NCBI GenBank assembly: GCA_036245525.1
Contig: BTPG01000005.1
Location: forward strand, 117,947,188-118,011,187
DNA length: 64,000 bases
Direction: 5' to 3'
DNA from: Semisulcospira habei
Lineage: Eukaryota > Mollusca > Gastropoda > Semisulcospiridae
Shown here: positions 28,610 through 38,519 of the stretch, one piece after another
Layout: every line of letters begins with the position of its first letter
Numbering within the stretch: the stretch's first letter is position 1
The notes under the pieces: generated by a model
The model's database searches: none
Told to the model about the DNA's origin: nothing
The model's input: the letters and a program-made list of their open reading frames with translations, nothing else
Program-made: the position numbers and the translations under genes

Positions 28610-28790
28610 ATACTTACCGACGGCATTACTACTAGGAATACTTCGCTTAAATTAACAATTTTAGCCCCAAAAACTCGTTGTGTACATTACCACAGTGGAG
28701 TCAATCACTAGGGGTGTCGTTACCAGACACCCGGGGTGGCCGCCCCTTCTCCCTATCCGGTGGCGCGCTCACCGTTTCCCGGAAGTCTCT
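28610..28790. repeat. Right inverted terminal repeat of DIRS B (inner part)
   Basis: ATACTTACCGACGGCATTAC, then CTAGGAATACTTCGC. It is the inverted copy of 34563-34716. Its outermost 35 bp lie at 21344-21379, separated by the inserted element A. Confidence 0.8.
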
Positions 28791-28837
28791 GAGTCTTAGC
28801 TCAACTGCGGCAAGCGGGGAAGGCGGGAGGGACCTCT

Positions 28838-28932
28838 GAGTAATGCCGTCTGTAAGTATTTTTCAAAAGATACATTTTATAAATTTTTTAATTTATTTTC
28901 TCAAAATCATTACCGACGGCATTACTACTAGG
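28838..28932. repeat. Internal complementary region of DIRS B
   Basis: ATGCCGTCTGTAAGTATTTT through AAATTTTTTAATTTATTTTC to ATCATTACCGACGGCATTAC. The halves are complementary to the right and left outer ends of B. Confidence 0.8.
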
Positions 28933-29089
28933 AAGAATGGCGAATAGGAGGAGGGTGCTGCAGTTCCTGGGCCACCTGTCCCACGCCCAAGCGCCTCTGC
29001 GTGTAAATTGAGGGTCCCACCCTACGCGCCCACTCCCGACAATTTTAGCTAGGCATTGCCTACAGCGCCAGGTGCCTGGAGGGAGTGCT

Positions 29090-29700
29090 GCGCTGCTGAT
29101 ATGTCCCCCAGAAAGGCCAGGTTGTCGCGCTGGCTGGATAGATCTCATAGGTAGAAGCGGGCAAAGGTAGATTCGGCCCGCCAACCCACGGCTGCCGCAA
29201 TGTCGCTGACCGCGCAGTTGCGGTCAAAGGCGATGCTCGTTGCCACTGCTCTGACTTCATGTGTCCTGATACGCAAGGTCTTGGTTTGTGCAGGGGCGAG
29301 CTCTTTGTATACCTCCCATATCACCCAGCGGAGCCAGGATCAGATCGCCTGCGCAGATATGTCTCGTCTGCCCGGAGCCAAGGGCAGGAATAGGTGCAAG
29401 CACCCTTGTAATAGTGGCTTAGTTCTGCGCAGGTAACTTTAAGCGCTTTGACAGGGTCCTGTACGCGGGATTCCCCATCCTGTTCCGTTGTCCTGAGAAG
29501 ACGGATGGACAATACTTGGAGCGCCGATGCTGGGAGGCTTTCTTTGCCAGAAACGTAAGGTCTGTGAAGAGCTGTATCGAGCCGTCTTCCTGTTAGGTTT
29601 CCCCACAACGTCAGCGAAAGCTGGCCGTCTTGCCGATGACGGTGCTTGATCCAGTCCGAGAGGTCTGTACCGGCGTTGGTCCGTGCTAGGTGTCAACAAG
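29090..29700 (-). pseudogene. DIRS B tyrosine recombinase remnant
   Basis: Reading the - strand in several frames gives matches to the element A recombinase: DIAAAVGWRAESTFARFYL near the end, RAVATSIAFDRNCAVSDI, and the AQAIWSWLRWVIWEVYKELA region. The catalytic Arg segment is not seen. Frameshifts and stops throughout. Confidence 0.65.
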
Positions 29701-29744
29701 TGCCTGCTACCCGGTAAATTCGAACGATGCTGAGGGGTCCAATC

Positions 29745-30940
29745 TGCTTGGGAACCCCTAGACGAACTCGGCCAAAATGGGGGTAGTCCGGTCTGTGGGG
29801 AGAGTTGCTCCGCTGCACATCAGGCCTGTAGTACTCTCCACTCTCCCTCGTGTCCGTATTGTCAGAGACTCCTTGAGTCGCTGCAATCACATACACTGTC
29901 GCACCCGAGAAGCCTCTTGGTGTGAGTGCTGACTGTCCATCTCCCAGCGTGCCGCGCCAACTGCTCTGTGGCTGTACAAACAGTTGCTGCCAGGGTTGCG
30001 ATTGTCTCGGACGTGGAGCTGAGGCAGGGGTTCGCCACGCGTCTCCAAAGGACTGTGATCCAGCTGAACGGTCATCAAAGTCCTAATCCCCATGCCATCC
30101 CTGGGCTTGAGGGAGGGAACGCGCTGCCGCATCTTAACCCATATCAGCCTGAGGCTAACAGCTTCAATTTCTGCCCTGCCATACACAGGTTATACTATAG
30201 AAAATAAGAAAATAGCCCAAAGGCTTTACTTGAAGGCTAGCCCAGATTAGCGTGAAGCCTAGCGGCGCCAAGCCACTCCGGCGCTACCTGTTAACTATTC
30301 TTATTCGAACGTATGTCACCCTCTGGTGAACAAAATAAGGGTTAAGATGACTTCCACCATACCTGTTGTTCCCAGGTGGTTATCCAACCAAGGATTAACT
30401 GCCCCCAACGGCTTAACTTCGGTGAACAGACGAACTGGAGAATCCGTATGTAAAGGTGTTGGCTATGCAAGGAGTCCGTTCCTCGAAGGAGCCTATTGAG
30501 GCTTGTTGAGCCGGTCTGGAAGCAACAGAGGAAGCAGCTTCCTGTTCCCCTACAGTAGGACCGGCCTATCATCAGAGACTCCTCACACGCGTAGAGTAGT
30601 TGGAAGTCAGCCGGGTGTAGTAACACTCTTTACACCGCCGCTGGCCCTGTCACAAGGGGAATCCGCACGTACGTTGAGCTGACCTTCAACGTGTCCGACG
30701 AGTGCTGGCATGATCTCTGCACGACCGGCAGAAGTGCTGCACGAAGAAACCCCGACCTCCAGTAGCCGGCGCGCACCCGTACCTTCCATAGCGTCAGCCA
30801 TAGTTTCCATCTGACGAGCACCAGCTGCACCGCCATCACTCCAGCCAGCGGATGAATCTGCCTGCGTGTTCACTCATTGCTATCCTGCTGTTATCGGTCA
30901 GGCACTCCCTGCCTAGGCAGCAAACTGGGTGCTGGTCCCA
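29745..30940. repeat. Block shared between DIRS B and DIRS D
   Basis: Opens AACCCCTAGACGAACTCGGC and closes GTGCTGGTCCC, as does 50285-51095 in element D. Both copies contain a MITE at the same site. In B the block lies where RT-RNase H should be; in D it interrupts the RT N-terminus. I recognise no protein in it. Confidence 0.7.
30133..30345. repeat. Hairpin MITE inside the shared block (DIRS B copy)
   Basis: TTAA at 30133-30136 and 30342-30345, with ends CCCATATCA and AATAAGGG. The core GCGCCAAGCCACTCCGGCGC is a weak palindrome. Orthologous in position to 50464-50673. Confidence 0.75.
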
Positions 30941-32160
30941 GGTCGGACTTGCCTCCGATGCCCCGGAATCCACGTCGGCGGCGTTGCATCAGCCTGGAGT
31001 CCGGGTCCTCCCACGCTTCACCATCTGGTCCAGAGAGCCAACCGTCCAAGTAGTTGCAAGCGCAGGGCCGAAGCAACTAGTAAGCGCCAAAGCCAACACT
31101 AGACGTCACCTAGTCTCCGGGTCCGGGATCCATCAGGGCCTACTGTAGCCTGTTGGGTGTCAGGGTCTCAGTCCACCTCCGTGGTCTCCTTCTAGACAGG
31201 GCCTCACCAAATCACTCTGTAGCCAAAGCTTCCATCTCGCCACCGCTGACTGGAGCGAGTGGAGACAATCCTGCTGAGGTGACAAGGGATCCTGTGCTGT
31301 CGCCTTATCGTCTGCCAAGTCGGTCCCACCGAAGAATGTCCTCACGCGGAGCCTTCCACCGCTGTGTTATCCCAAAAGACGGGCGAGCGTGGAACCTGTC
31401 ACAACAGCAAGTCCCTTCATATCCCGTCGCCGCCGGCGATCTCCGCCAAGGAGTAGGCTGCGGGGTGGTACGCCATCCTAATGCTGTCACTAGCTCCGTG
31501 CATGTCCTGCTCCGACGGACCGAGGCTGTAAAGTCCCAGGTGCTCTCCAGACACTTGCTAATGGAAGGCTTCACCCTCTCGATGAAACCCCGCGTCCGCT
31601 AGGGGGAAGCGCATCTCAGGCGCAGTCCTGACCAAGCCTAGCTTCCACTTCCTCGTGCCCAAGACTGTAGTCTGTGGTGAGCCGCCAACAGCATCCACGC
31701 CTCCTATCCACCACTAGCACAGTACCGCCCAGAAGAGACTCCACATCACTGCCGGCGGAAGTAGATGTTCATCCTCTCTGGTCATCGGGAGTCTTCAGAA
31801 GAACCTCTGTTGTCCGCCGCCGTCTTGCCGAGTGGTCGCCCAATGCCTCCGCTAGATCCCAAAGTCTGGGCCACTCGATGCGTCGGTCATCGTTGCAGCT
31901 TTCCTCTCAGGGCGATGACGGCCAGCGGAATGATGCGACGAACCCAGACGCTTTGTCCCAAGAGCGGCGAATCTGCGATGTGTTGCAGCGCACCGACCGT
32001 CTGCTAGGCGTGTCCGTTGTCTACCCCCACTCCGAATCATGTTCTCTAGGTGTAGACTTAGCGCCTCCTCGACCTTCGGTTCTGGATGTAGGCCACCACT
32101 GTCGAGCTGTCGGAGATTACGCATACTCTTGCCCCAGGATACACTGCTCCCACCCAGAGA
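30941..32160 (-). other. DIRS B decayed ORF1 region
   Basis: GC-rich sequence with many short broken frames and no intact domain. By position it corresponds to the gag body downstream of the repeat cassette. Confidence 0.45.
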
Positions 32161-32189
32161 GAGAGCGAGTCACACTGCTTTCCCTCCAG

Positions 32190-32760
32190 CCTGTTGAAGT
32201 GTTAGACGGCTTGATCCCTCGTCCACGTACGAGTATATTGTCCACTCGGAGAGAATGTGGGGCACACTGCTTTCACTCCAGCCTTTAGAAGTGTTAGACG
32301 GCTTGATCCCTCGTCCATGTACAAGGATGTCCTGACTTGTGAGCCACTGCTTCCACTCGGAGAGAATGCGGGGCACACTGCTTCCATCTCCCACCTGTTA
32401 ATGTGTTTGTCCGCTTGATCCTTCATCCAATACAAGGATCCTGACTCGTGAGACGCTGCTTTCCACGGAGAGAGCGCGAGCCGCCCTGCTTCATCTGCGA
32501 CCTGTTGAGATGCTTGACGGCTTGATCTCTCGTCCAACGGCGAGGATATCTTGGCCTGTGCGCCGCTGCTTCCCGGCGAGAACGCGAAGCCTGATGATTC
32601 CAATTCCAGCCTGTTGATGTGTTTTCCACTTGATCCCTCATCCCCTCTGAGGATCTTGACCCGCGAGACGCTGCTCCCACTCAGAAGAGAGCGGGACCTA
32701 CTGTGTTGCTGCATTAACGCTCGTTCCATAATCCAACAGGCTGAGGTCGAGTGTCGAAAG
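32190..32760. repeat. Tandem repeat of about 107 bp in DIRS B ORF1
   Basis: CTTGATCCCTCGTCCA and close variants recur near 32210, 32307, 32415, 32521 and 32629 (spacing 97-108), each preceded by a GAGAGAATG or GAGAGCGCG segment. On the - strand the 407-codon open frame at 32202-33425 reads through them as DEGSSR-like and AVCPAFSPSG-like units. Confidence 0.75.
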
Positions 32761-33425
32761 TGAGGGCGATTCAGTCCTGCCGCTGCCATCTCTGTGATCC
32801 CGGCGCCGGTGTTGAGGCTGTCGTTTCCCTGAGGAAATCGGCCCTTAATCTCTGGTCTTGCTGGGCGCCTTTGATGCTCGGTGTCATCGAGAGATCCCAC
32901 GCTGCGCCGTACCCAAGCTTGTCCGCTGGTCGGAGAGGCGAAGAAGGAAGAAGGAGTTCCCAGGCAAAAGGTATCTGTAGCGCCCTTCCTCCCGCTGCTG
33001 CGGTCGCCCGACCAAACATGAAGGCTTCCTCCCCGCGTAATGCAGGTCCATGGCCACTGTGAGTTCCTCTCTATCTCCAAGGGTGGAGTGTGGGTGTGTG
33101 GTTTGCACCACCTCTCGTTGACTGCTGACCGAGTTAGTTCTTCCCAACAGAACTTCGGACATGGGGGATCCACCCTGTGCATTAGATCTCGTCTGTGGCT
33201 CCACTCTTTGACTCGGGACCCTGAAGCCTGTATCATTCTCCATGTTCCTATGGCGTGGAGGAGGTGTCCTGGTGGTTCACTCGTGACGGGGATGCACCTC
33301 CCGTCGGCTGGCTCTAATGACCAAATGTCCGTCCTCTTATGGACAGCTTCGGCCAACCATATTCTGTCTTTGCTTCCTTCCTCGTCTTCCGTCCTCCGGG
33401 GGTAGGGCCTCGGTCTTGCAATCAT
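32202..33425 (-). CDS. Open frame across the DIRS B ORF1 repeats
   Basis: This 407-codon frame contains degenerate repeats (SSRQASQQ, KDQADKHINRWE, DEGSSRLTLLKAG). It probably reflects the original coding phase of the repeat cassette, because equivalent cassettes in A and E are also open. Upstream and downstream links are broken. No known domain; it may not be translated. Confidence 0.35.
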   Translation of the reverse strand: MIARPRPYPRRTEDEEGSKDRIWLAEAVHKRTDIWSLEPADGRCIPVTSEPPGHLLHAIGTWRMIQASGSRVKEWSHRRDLMHRVDPPCPKFCWEELTRSAVNERWCKPHTHTPPLEIERNSQWPWTCITRGGSLHVWSGDRSSGRKGATDTFCLGTPSSFFASPTSGQAWVRRSVGSLDDTEHQRRPARPEIKGRFPQGNDSLNTGAGITEMAAAGLNRPHFRHSTSACWIMERALMQQHSRSRSLLSGSSVSRVKILRGDEGSSGKHINRLELESSGFAFSPGSSGAQAKISSPLDERSSRQASQQVADEAGRLALSPWKAASHESGSLYWMKDQADKHINRWEMEAVCPAFSPSGSSGSQVRTSLYMDEGSSRLTLLKAGVKAVCPTFSPSGQYTRTWTRDQAV

Positions 33426-34083
33426 TATCTGTCTTTGACTCCTTTCTCGTCTTCCTATTTCCTTTCGTGGGGACGAATCTTGTTGCGGTCATTCTCTCAT
33501 ATCCGGGCCCTCAAAGCGGAGGGGTGGAGGTGTAGAGTTCACTCTGTGTCTCTCATTCCTGTCCCTGTCTGAGAGGTGCGTTGTAGACGCGGCCCACTGA
33601 CGGCGCTGGACCGGCCTAAGGCTGGCGGGCACTCTCCTCTCAGGGAGGAGGGGGGGGGGGTCCCCCGCTTGGGCTCTCTCTCTCTCTGTCTTTCACCTGG
33701 GGGGTGATAATCTCGCCCAATCTCTCTACTGCGGGGGGACCAAGCTCCAAATGCCGACACGTGCCTAGGGGACGTACCCCATCGTTAGCGGTCGAGCATA
33801 TCTGGGGCCTCTACGAGGCGGGGTGGAGCTCTTGGTGCCTGGGCTTGGACGGGGGGCAAGCCCCGATCCGAAATGTTAGGCTCAATCATCCGCTGAAGGC
33901 GGGGTAAGTTTTCCCGAGGCACCGGCGGGGGTAGTGGATCCCTTTATTCACAGTTCCGTATGATTCTGCCTTTTTCTGCCCTGCTGTAGCGTCCTTTCTT
34001 GACTTCAGCTGTGATAGCGGCGCCGGTCTCTCCCTTCGGTAAAACGCCCACAGCTGTGACCATCTTTCTTCCTCCCAAGTCCT

Positions 34084-34200
34084 GCATCCGCGGCACGTCA
34101 AGCTGGAGGAGCCACCCGAGCAGGGTAGGCAGATATCATGGCCCTCACTCGGCCATTGGAAGGTGCCAAACTTGGTGCATGTCCGTAACTGAGTACTGTA
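34084..34200 (-). pseudogene. DIRS B ORF1 zinc motif and acceptor-like site
   Basis: CTKFGTFQWPSEGHDICLPC, then SLTCRGC and LWAFYRRE (to about 34040). The second Cys of the first pair has become Phe. TTTGTTACAG precedes it (34196), matching the acceptor-like site in the other elements. The surrounding 201-codon frame at 33886-34491 is open, but its start is in probable leader. Confidence 0.6.
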
Positions 34201-34562
34201 ACAAAGGACAGAAAAAACAAAACAACCAAACCAAGTGAAAGTGGGGAACCTCCAAAGAAGAACCGCGCTCCCAGTCGGCCCAAACATCACGGCCCGGTCA
34301 CCGCCGCTGCCCGGTCGAAACCGGTTAGAGGCAGTCACCGCTACTTTACCTCGCCCTTGCCAAACCGGTAATTGCACAGAAACCAACACGACATAATCCA
34401 TAGACCACGTAGGTAATCCAATCACCACACAATGCACATAATCCAACGTCCACGAAAGTCCGAACACATAAATCCAAAGTCCACAGTACACAATGGTAAT
34501 CCACCTAACTACAGCCAGAGCACGAAGTGCACACGGCCTGTCCTGAGCAGCTAAGCGAAGAG

Positions 34563-35608
34563 AGTGGCGGGAAACGGTGAGCGCGCCACCGGATAGGGAG
34601 AAGGGGAGGCCACCCCGGGTGTCCTGGTAATGACACCCCTAGTGATTACCTTCCCTGTGGTAATGTACACAACGAGTTTTTGGGGCTAAAATTGTCAAGC
34701 TAAGCGAAGTATTCCTTTTTTTTTTTTTTTTTTTTTTTTTGCTACTCCAATTTTTCTTTGTCGACCTCAGAGGTCTTCCTCTCACGCCGCTCATCCCTGT
34801 CAACCCCAGTGTGCTCACCCAGGCCCGCTGGTTGTTCCAGCCAGACTCCCGGCCCTGCCGCTATATATATGGCAGGTAGTAAGGGACTCCCTCCGGAGGA
34901 AACTCCGCACTGCTGCCGAGTCACTTCGGTGGTGTTCAGTGTAGCCTTCAGGTGACCACACCTACTATTCCCCCTACTTACGACATTGTTAGTCGCGGAG
35001 TTGACGAGTGGGAGCTCCCCCCAGAGGTGGCGAGTCAACCACTACGTCCTTCCCCGCACAGCAGCAGGTCTGGCCGAAGACAACCGCGCACCTAGGGCTC
35101 CTGGAGTATTGGGATGAGGTCACCATGAGACGGAGACTTGAGGGATCAGAAACCTGGACCAGCGATTTTTCATTTTGCATGATGATGAGGATGAAGATGA
35201 TATGATGATGCCATGGTGGTCCATGTGGTTGGGGACTGCGTGACAGGGCCGCATTCCACGCTTCCTGTCATAAATATCCTGGTGTTAACCAGGCCCGGGA
35301 ACTGCGGACACCTGCGGTGCCAGCCGTGTAATCATCCACACCTTGCGATGTGTCATAACCCGGGTAACATCCCCAAAGTCGCACCCATGAAGTGGGCGAG
35401 TCTTGGCTGCGTGGCATCAGCCTTTCCATTGGGTCCATAGCACACCTGCTCTGGGTAGGAGCTGACCCAGGTAGGAAAAATCCCGCTTGACTCGGCTGGG
35501 ATTCGAACCCGGATCTCCCGGCCGCCAGTCCGACACGCTAACCACTGCGCTATGGAGGCCGGTAAGCGAAGAATTCCTAGTAGTAATGCCGTCGGTAATG
35601 ATTTTGAG
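34563..35608. repeat. Left inverted terminal repeat of DIRS B, split by a SINE
   Basis: Parts 34563-34716 and 35563-35608. It ends GTCGGTAATGATTTTGAG. The two pieces share TAAGCGAAG(T/A)ATTCCT, the SINE target duplication. Reverse complement of 28610-28780. Confidence 0.8.
34717..35562 (-). mobile_element. tRNA-derived SINE, unusually long (846 bp)
   Basis: On the - strand it starts CCGGCCTCCATAGCGCAGTG (A box TAGCGCAGTGG), with the B box GGTTCGAATC at 35509-35500, and ends in a long A run (the T run at 34717-34740). The duplicated target is TAAGCGAAGTATTCCT (34701-34716 and 35563-35578, one mismatch). The body between the promoter and the tail is several times longer than in most SINEs. RNA polymerase III promoter boxes are visible; no coding sequence. 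Confidence 0.85.
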
Positions 35609-35686
35609 AAATTAATTCCCCTCGGGGACAATAAAGTATTATTGTATTGTATTGTATTGAAGTGAACTGAAGATTACTATCATTAC

Positions 35687-35860
35687 CTTCAGCATGTCCA
35701 AGGCTAGCTGGTGTGCAGGGGGATACACGCTCTCCAAGGACAGCATGAGGCAGGCGAGAGGTTTGGAGTCGCCCAGAACATGGTACTGCAAAAACTGATG
35801 CAGCTGGTAGAAACAGTTGTTGTGCACAAGGATGTTGATGATCAGTTCGTACAGAAAGTG
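35687..35860 (-). CDS. RMC1: RMC1 exon (HFLYELIINIL)
   Basis: After TTTCCCCTTGCAG it reads HFLYELIINILVHNNCFYQL, HQFLQYHVLGDSKPLACL and SLESVYPPAHQLALDMLK, then the donor GTAATG. Exactly 58 codons, phase 0 at both ends. HQFLQYHV, DSKPLACL and YPPAHQL are signature blocks of RMC1. Confidence 0.95.
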
Positions 35861-35991
35861 CTGCAAGGGGAAACAAAGACAGATGTAACCCCTTTACTGC
35901 CAGTGGACGCACGACTGAGTTTTTGAAATCATTGTGAATTAAAAGTCAAGGATCCCCAGCTGTCAAAGGAAGATGGCCACAAAGTGCTTTA

Positions 35992-36060
35992 AGCAAGAGC
36001 TATAGATCCTCATGAGCCCCCGCAACTGCGGGGGCTCATGAGGATCTATACCTCTTGCAG
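35992..36060. repeat. CATGAGCCCC hairpin, near-perfect
   Basis: CAAGAGCTATAGATCCTCAT and CATGAGCCCCCGCA pair exactly with the following arm, closing CCTCTTGCAG. It lies in the 370-bp RMC1 intron and makes up a large part of it. Confidence 0.8.
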
Positions 36061-36230
36061 TTAGGTGGTGTTCCATTTTTCTCCGCATTGAAGGGGTTAC
36101 CTATGACCGAATCATGAAGATCAGCCAAATAATTTTTGAAAATGAGCATACGTCTTGGTTTCAAGATGACTATACCCTGACACCCTCATTTCCATGAACA
36201 AATGAATGCAAAAGATTGGTGGACACTCAC

Positions 36231-36308
36231 CTGTACTGGGATAGTGAACTGGTTGAGTGAGCGAATGTATTCAATCAGCACTGCCACCATGAACTTGTAG
36301 GGAACGTC
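36231..36308 (-). CDS. RMC1: RMC1 exon (DVPYKFMVAVLIEY)
   Basis: Acceptor CTTTCAG, then DVPYKFMVAVLIEYIRSLNQ and FTIPVQ, donor GTGAGTG. 26 codons in phase 0. It follows the EEHK end of the previous exon, as in other animals. Confidence 0.93.
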
Positions 36309-36588
36309 CTGAAAGACACGACAATCTGACAATATCATTGGACAGCAGATGTGTATACATGGAGAAAACAGTCCATTAATTACACGAAATTCTAGGCATC
36401 ACAAAGAACAACAAAAGCAAAAACTAAGGTTTGCACGTAAAACTGCTTGAGATGATGGTTTTCACATGCAACCTCGTAAATAGCAATTTTGAGGAAAATA
36501 AACTGTTTACATTTTGGTCAGAATATGTGATCCGCGGCTTTCTTCTCAAGGTGGTTACGAGCATCTCCTGTTGAGCTTACTTACTTAC

Positions 36589-38076
36589 TTACTTACGCCT
36601 GTCACCCCTACCCGGGTATAGGCCGTCGACGAGAGACCTCCAGCAACTCCTGTCCTGTGCTTCTCCTTCGATTCTACTCCAGGTGGTTTCCAGTCTCTTG
36701 ATGTCTGCTTGGAGGTCTCGACGCCAGGAGTTTCTCGGCCTACCTCTTTTCCTCTTTCCCTGGGGGTTCCATGACAATGCCTGCCTAGTGATACTGGAAG
36801 CTGGCTTTCTCAGACTGTGACCGATCCATCCCCATCTTCTTCGCCCAATTTCATTCTCTGCTGTTATCTGCTCTGTTCTCTCCCAGAGTCTGACGTTGCT
36901 GATCTTCTCTGGCCAGTGGATTTTCAAAATTCTTCTAAGGCAACTGTTCATGAAGGTCTGTACTCTGTTGACTGTGGTTTTTGTCAATCTCCATGTCTCT
37001 GCTCCATATAGGAGAACTGCTTTTACATTGGAGTTGAAAATCCGGACTTTGGTGTGTTGTGACAGCTCTCTGGAACTCCACACTTTTTTCAACTGGAGAA
37101 AGGCTGCTCTGGCTTTACCGATTCGTGCTCTGACATCTGCATCAGTGCCGCCTTTTTTGTCTATGATGCTCCCGAGATAGGTGAAGGACTCCACCTCCTC
37201 CAACAGGGTGCCAGCAAGCAAGACTGGTTCTTCCCTGGTTGCGTTCAGCCTCATTGTCTTTGTTTTCTGTTTGTGAATGGTGAGGCCCACTTGGGACGAG
37301 ATGTCAGCAAGCCTCGTGGTCTTGTCCTGCATTTGTTGATGAGTGTGGGACAGTAATGCCAAGTCGTCTGCAAAATCGAGGTCGTCAAGCTGTGTCCACA
37401 GTGTCCACTGTATTCCACTTCGTCTGTGCTCTGTGGTCATCTTCATGACCCAGTCTATGGCCAGTAGGAAGAGGAACGGAGACAGCAGACACCCCTGCCT
37501 GACACCAGTTCTGACCTGGAGCTCTCTGGTGAACTGCCCTTCGTGGATCACGCGACATGTCATGCCATCATAGCTGCTCTTGATCAGGCGGACGAGCTTT
37601 GTGGGTACACCGTAGTGTCGTAGGAGTTTCCACAGAGTCTCTCGGTCCACGCTGTCAAATGCTTTCTCATAATCCACAAAGTTGATGTACAGCGGGGAGC
37701 TCCACTCTAGAGACTGTTCCACGATGATGCGGAGAGTGGCGATCTGGTCTGTACATGATCGGTTCTTCCTGAATCCTGCTTGCTGGTCTCTCAGCTGGGG
37801 GTCAACGGAGCTCCTCATTCTCTCTAGGATGATCCTGTTGAAGACCTTTCCTGGTACTGACAGCAAGGTGATTCCTCTGTAGTTGGAACACTTGCTGAGG
37901 TCGCCTTTCTTGGGAAGCTTGATTAGGTACCCCTCCTTCCAGTCAGCTGGCATCACCTCCTCTTCCCAGATCTTTCCAAACAGTGGGTACAGCATCTCAA
38001 CTGTTGTCTCTAGGTCTGCTTTCAGAGACTCTGCTGGGATGCCATCTGGCCCTGCTGCTTTGCCATTCTTCAAAAA
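36589..38076 (-). CDS. RTE copy 2 pol, RT half
   Basis: From the (L)KNGKAAGPDGIPAES block through GVRQGCLLSPFLF and FADD to the C-terminal WGWIGHSLRK and GRGDRRK, ending in TAA beside the CTTA tail. It is identical to copy 1 apart from a handful of substitutions (for example YINFVDYEKAF for YVNFVDYEKAF). Without the DIRS it would join 44255-45784 in frame. Confidence 0.88.
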   Translation of the reverse strand, partial: FLKNGKAAGPDGIPAESLKADLETTVEMLYPLFGKIWEEEVMPADWKEGYLIKLPKKGDLSKCSNYRGITLLSVPGKVFNRIILERMRSSVDPQLRDQQAGFRKNRSCTDQIATLRIIVEQSLEWSSPLYINFVDYEKAFDSVDRETLWKLLRHYGVPTKLVRLIKSSYDGMTCRVIHEGQFTRELQVRTGVRQGCLLSPFLFLLAIDWVMKMTTEHRRSGIQWTLWTQLDDLDFADDLALLSHTHQQMQDKTTRLADISSQVGLTIHKQKTKTMRLNATREEPVLLAGTLLEEVESFTYLGSIIDKKGGTDADVRARIGKARAAFLQLKKVWSSRELSQHTKVRIFNSNVKAVLLYGAETWRLTKTTVNRVQTFMNSCLRRILKIHWPEKISNVRLWERTEQITAENEIGRRRWGWIGHSLRKPASSITRQALSWNPQGKRKRGRPRNSWRRDLQADIKRLETTWSRIEGEAQDRSCWRSLVDGLYPGRGDRRK

Positions 38077-38340
38077 TTAATTTTTCTTTAAAAGGTATTT
38101 TTTCGAAAAATACTTACCGATGACATGACTCAAACGACCCTCCCACCTGCCCCGCTTGCCGCTGGTGCGCTAAGTATCCTGACTGAGGGATTATGGGTAC
38201 CCGGCTTCCGGGTGGTGGGTATAGGGAGACAACTCTTGGTCCCCTCGGGGTTCCCCGAGTGCCTCCCGGGTTGTGTTTTAACACAACTTCTTAGGCTAGA
38301 ATGAGTAAGTAGTAGACACTTCCCCTTCCATTCAGTCATG
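38077..38340. repeat. Right inverted terminal repeat of DIRS C
   Basis: TTAATTTTTCTTTAAAAGGT onward. The GGGTACCCGGCTTCCGGGTG and TTGTGTTTTAACACAA segments recur at 43805-43905. Confidence 0.8.
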
Positions 38341-38427
38341 TCATCGGTAAGTATTTTTCGAAAAAATACCTTTTAAAGAAAAATGATTTTGTTTGTTCAA
38401 AAACATTACCGATGACATGACTGAATG
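38331..38427. repeat. Internal complementary region of DIRS C
   Basis: TTCAGTCATGTCATCGGTAA to AAAGAAAAATGATTTTGTTT to ATTACCGATGACATGACTGA. It fuses complements of both ends. Confidence 0.8.
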
Positions 38428-38519
38428 GGAGAATTGCGAATAGGAGGTGGGTGCCGCGCTCCAGCACACCTAAGGACCCAAGGGCCGTCCTCCCTAATGC
38501 AAACTCCCGACGAACCTAG

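Larger units (their letters stand above)
21344..35608 (-). mobile_element. DIRS-like element B, decayed, carrying DIRS A and a SINE
   Basis: In - orientation the left inverted repeat is at 35608-35563 and 34716-34563 (split by the SINE). Then come ORF1 remnants (about 34200-31000), a block shared with element D (30940-29745), YR remnants (29700-29090), an internal complementary region (28932-28838) and the right inverted repeat, itself split by element A. RT and RNase H are missing. The flanks share AAA: CCGCAAAA on one side and GAGAAATTAATT on the other, with no longer duplication. The terminal motif is ATGCCGTCGGTAA where A has ATGTCATCGGTAA, so it is a separate subfamily. Confidence 0.8.
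21160..35662 (+). mobile_element. Retro-element 3' fragment split by DIRS B
   Basis: The left part, 21160-21343, ends CACTGCCGCAAAA. The right part, 35612-35662, begins TTAATTCCCCTCGGGGACAA, then AATAAAG and an ATTGT tandem tail. Joined, they make one continuous 3' UTR and tail. TGAACTGA occurs at 21152-21159 and 35663-35670 as a likely target duplication. It is a SINE or a truncated LINE in + orientation; the coordinates include 14.3 kb of nested DIRS. The tail ends about 17 bases from an RMC1 splice donor. Confidence 0.65.

Noticed and set aside
30941..33900. A host gene in the GC-rich part of DIRS B
   Set aside because: The frames are short or repeat-derived, and the position corresponds to DIRS ORF1. 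No splice-consistent host protein emerged.
35490..35560. A genuine tRNA gene (A and B boxes present)
   Set aside because: It is the head of an 846-bp unit with an A tail and a target duplication, and I could not fold a complete acceptor stem. It is a SINE.
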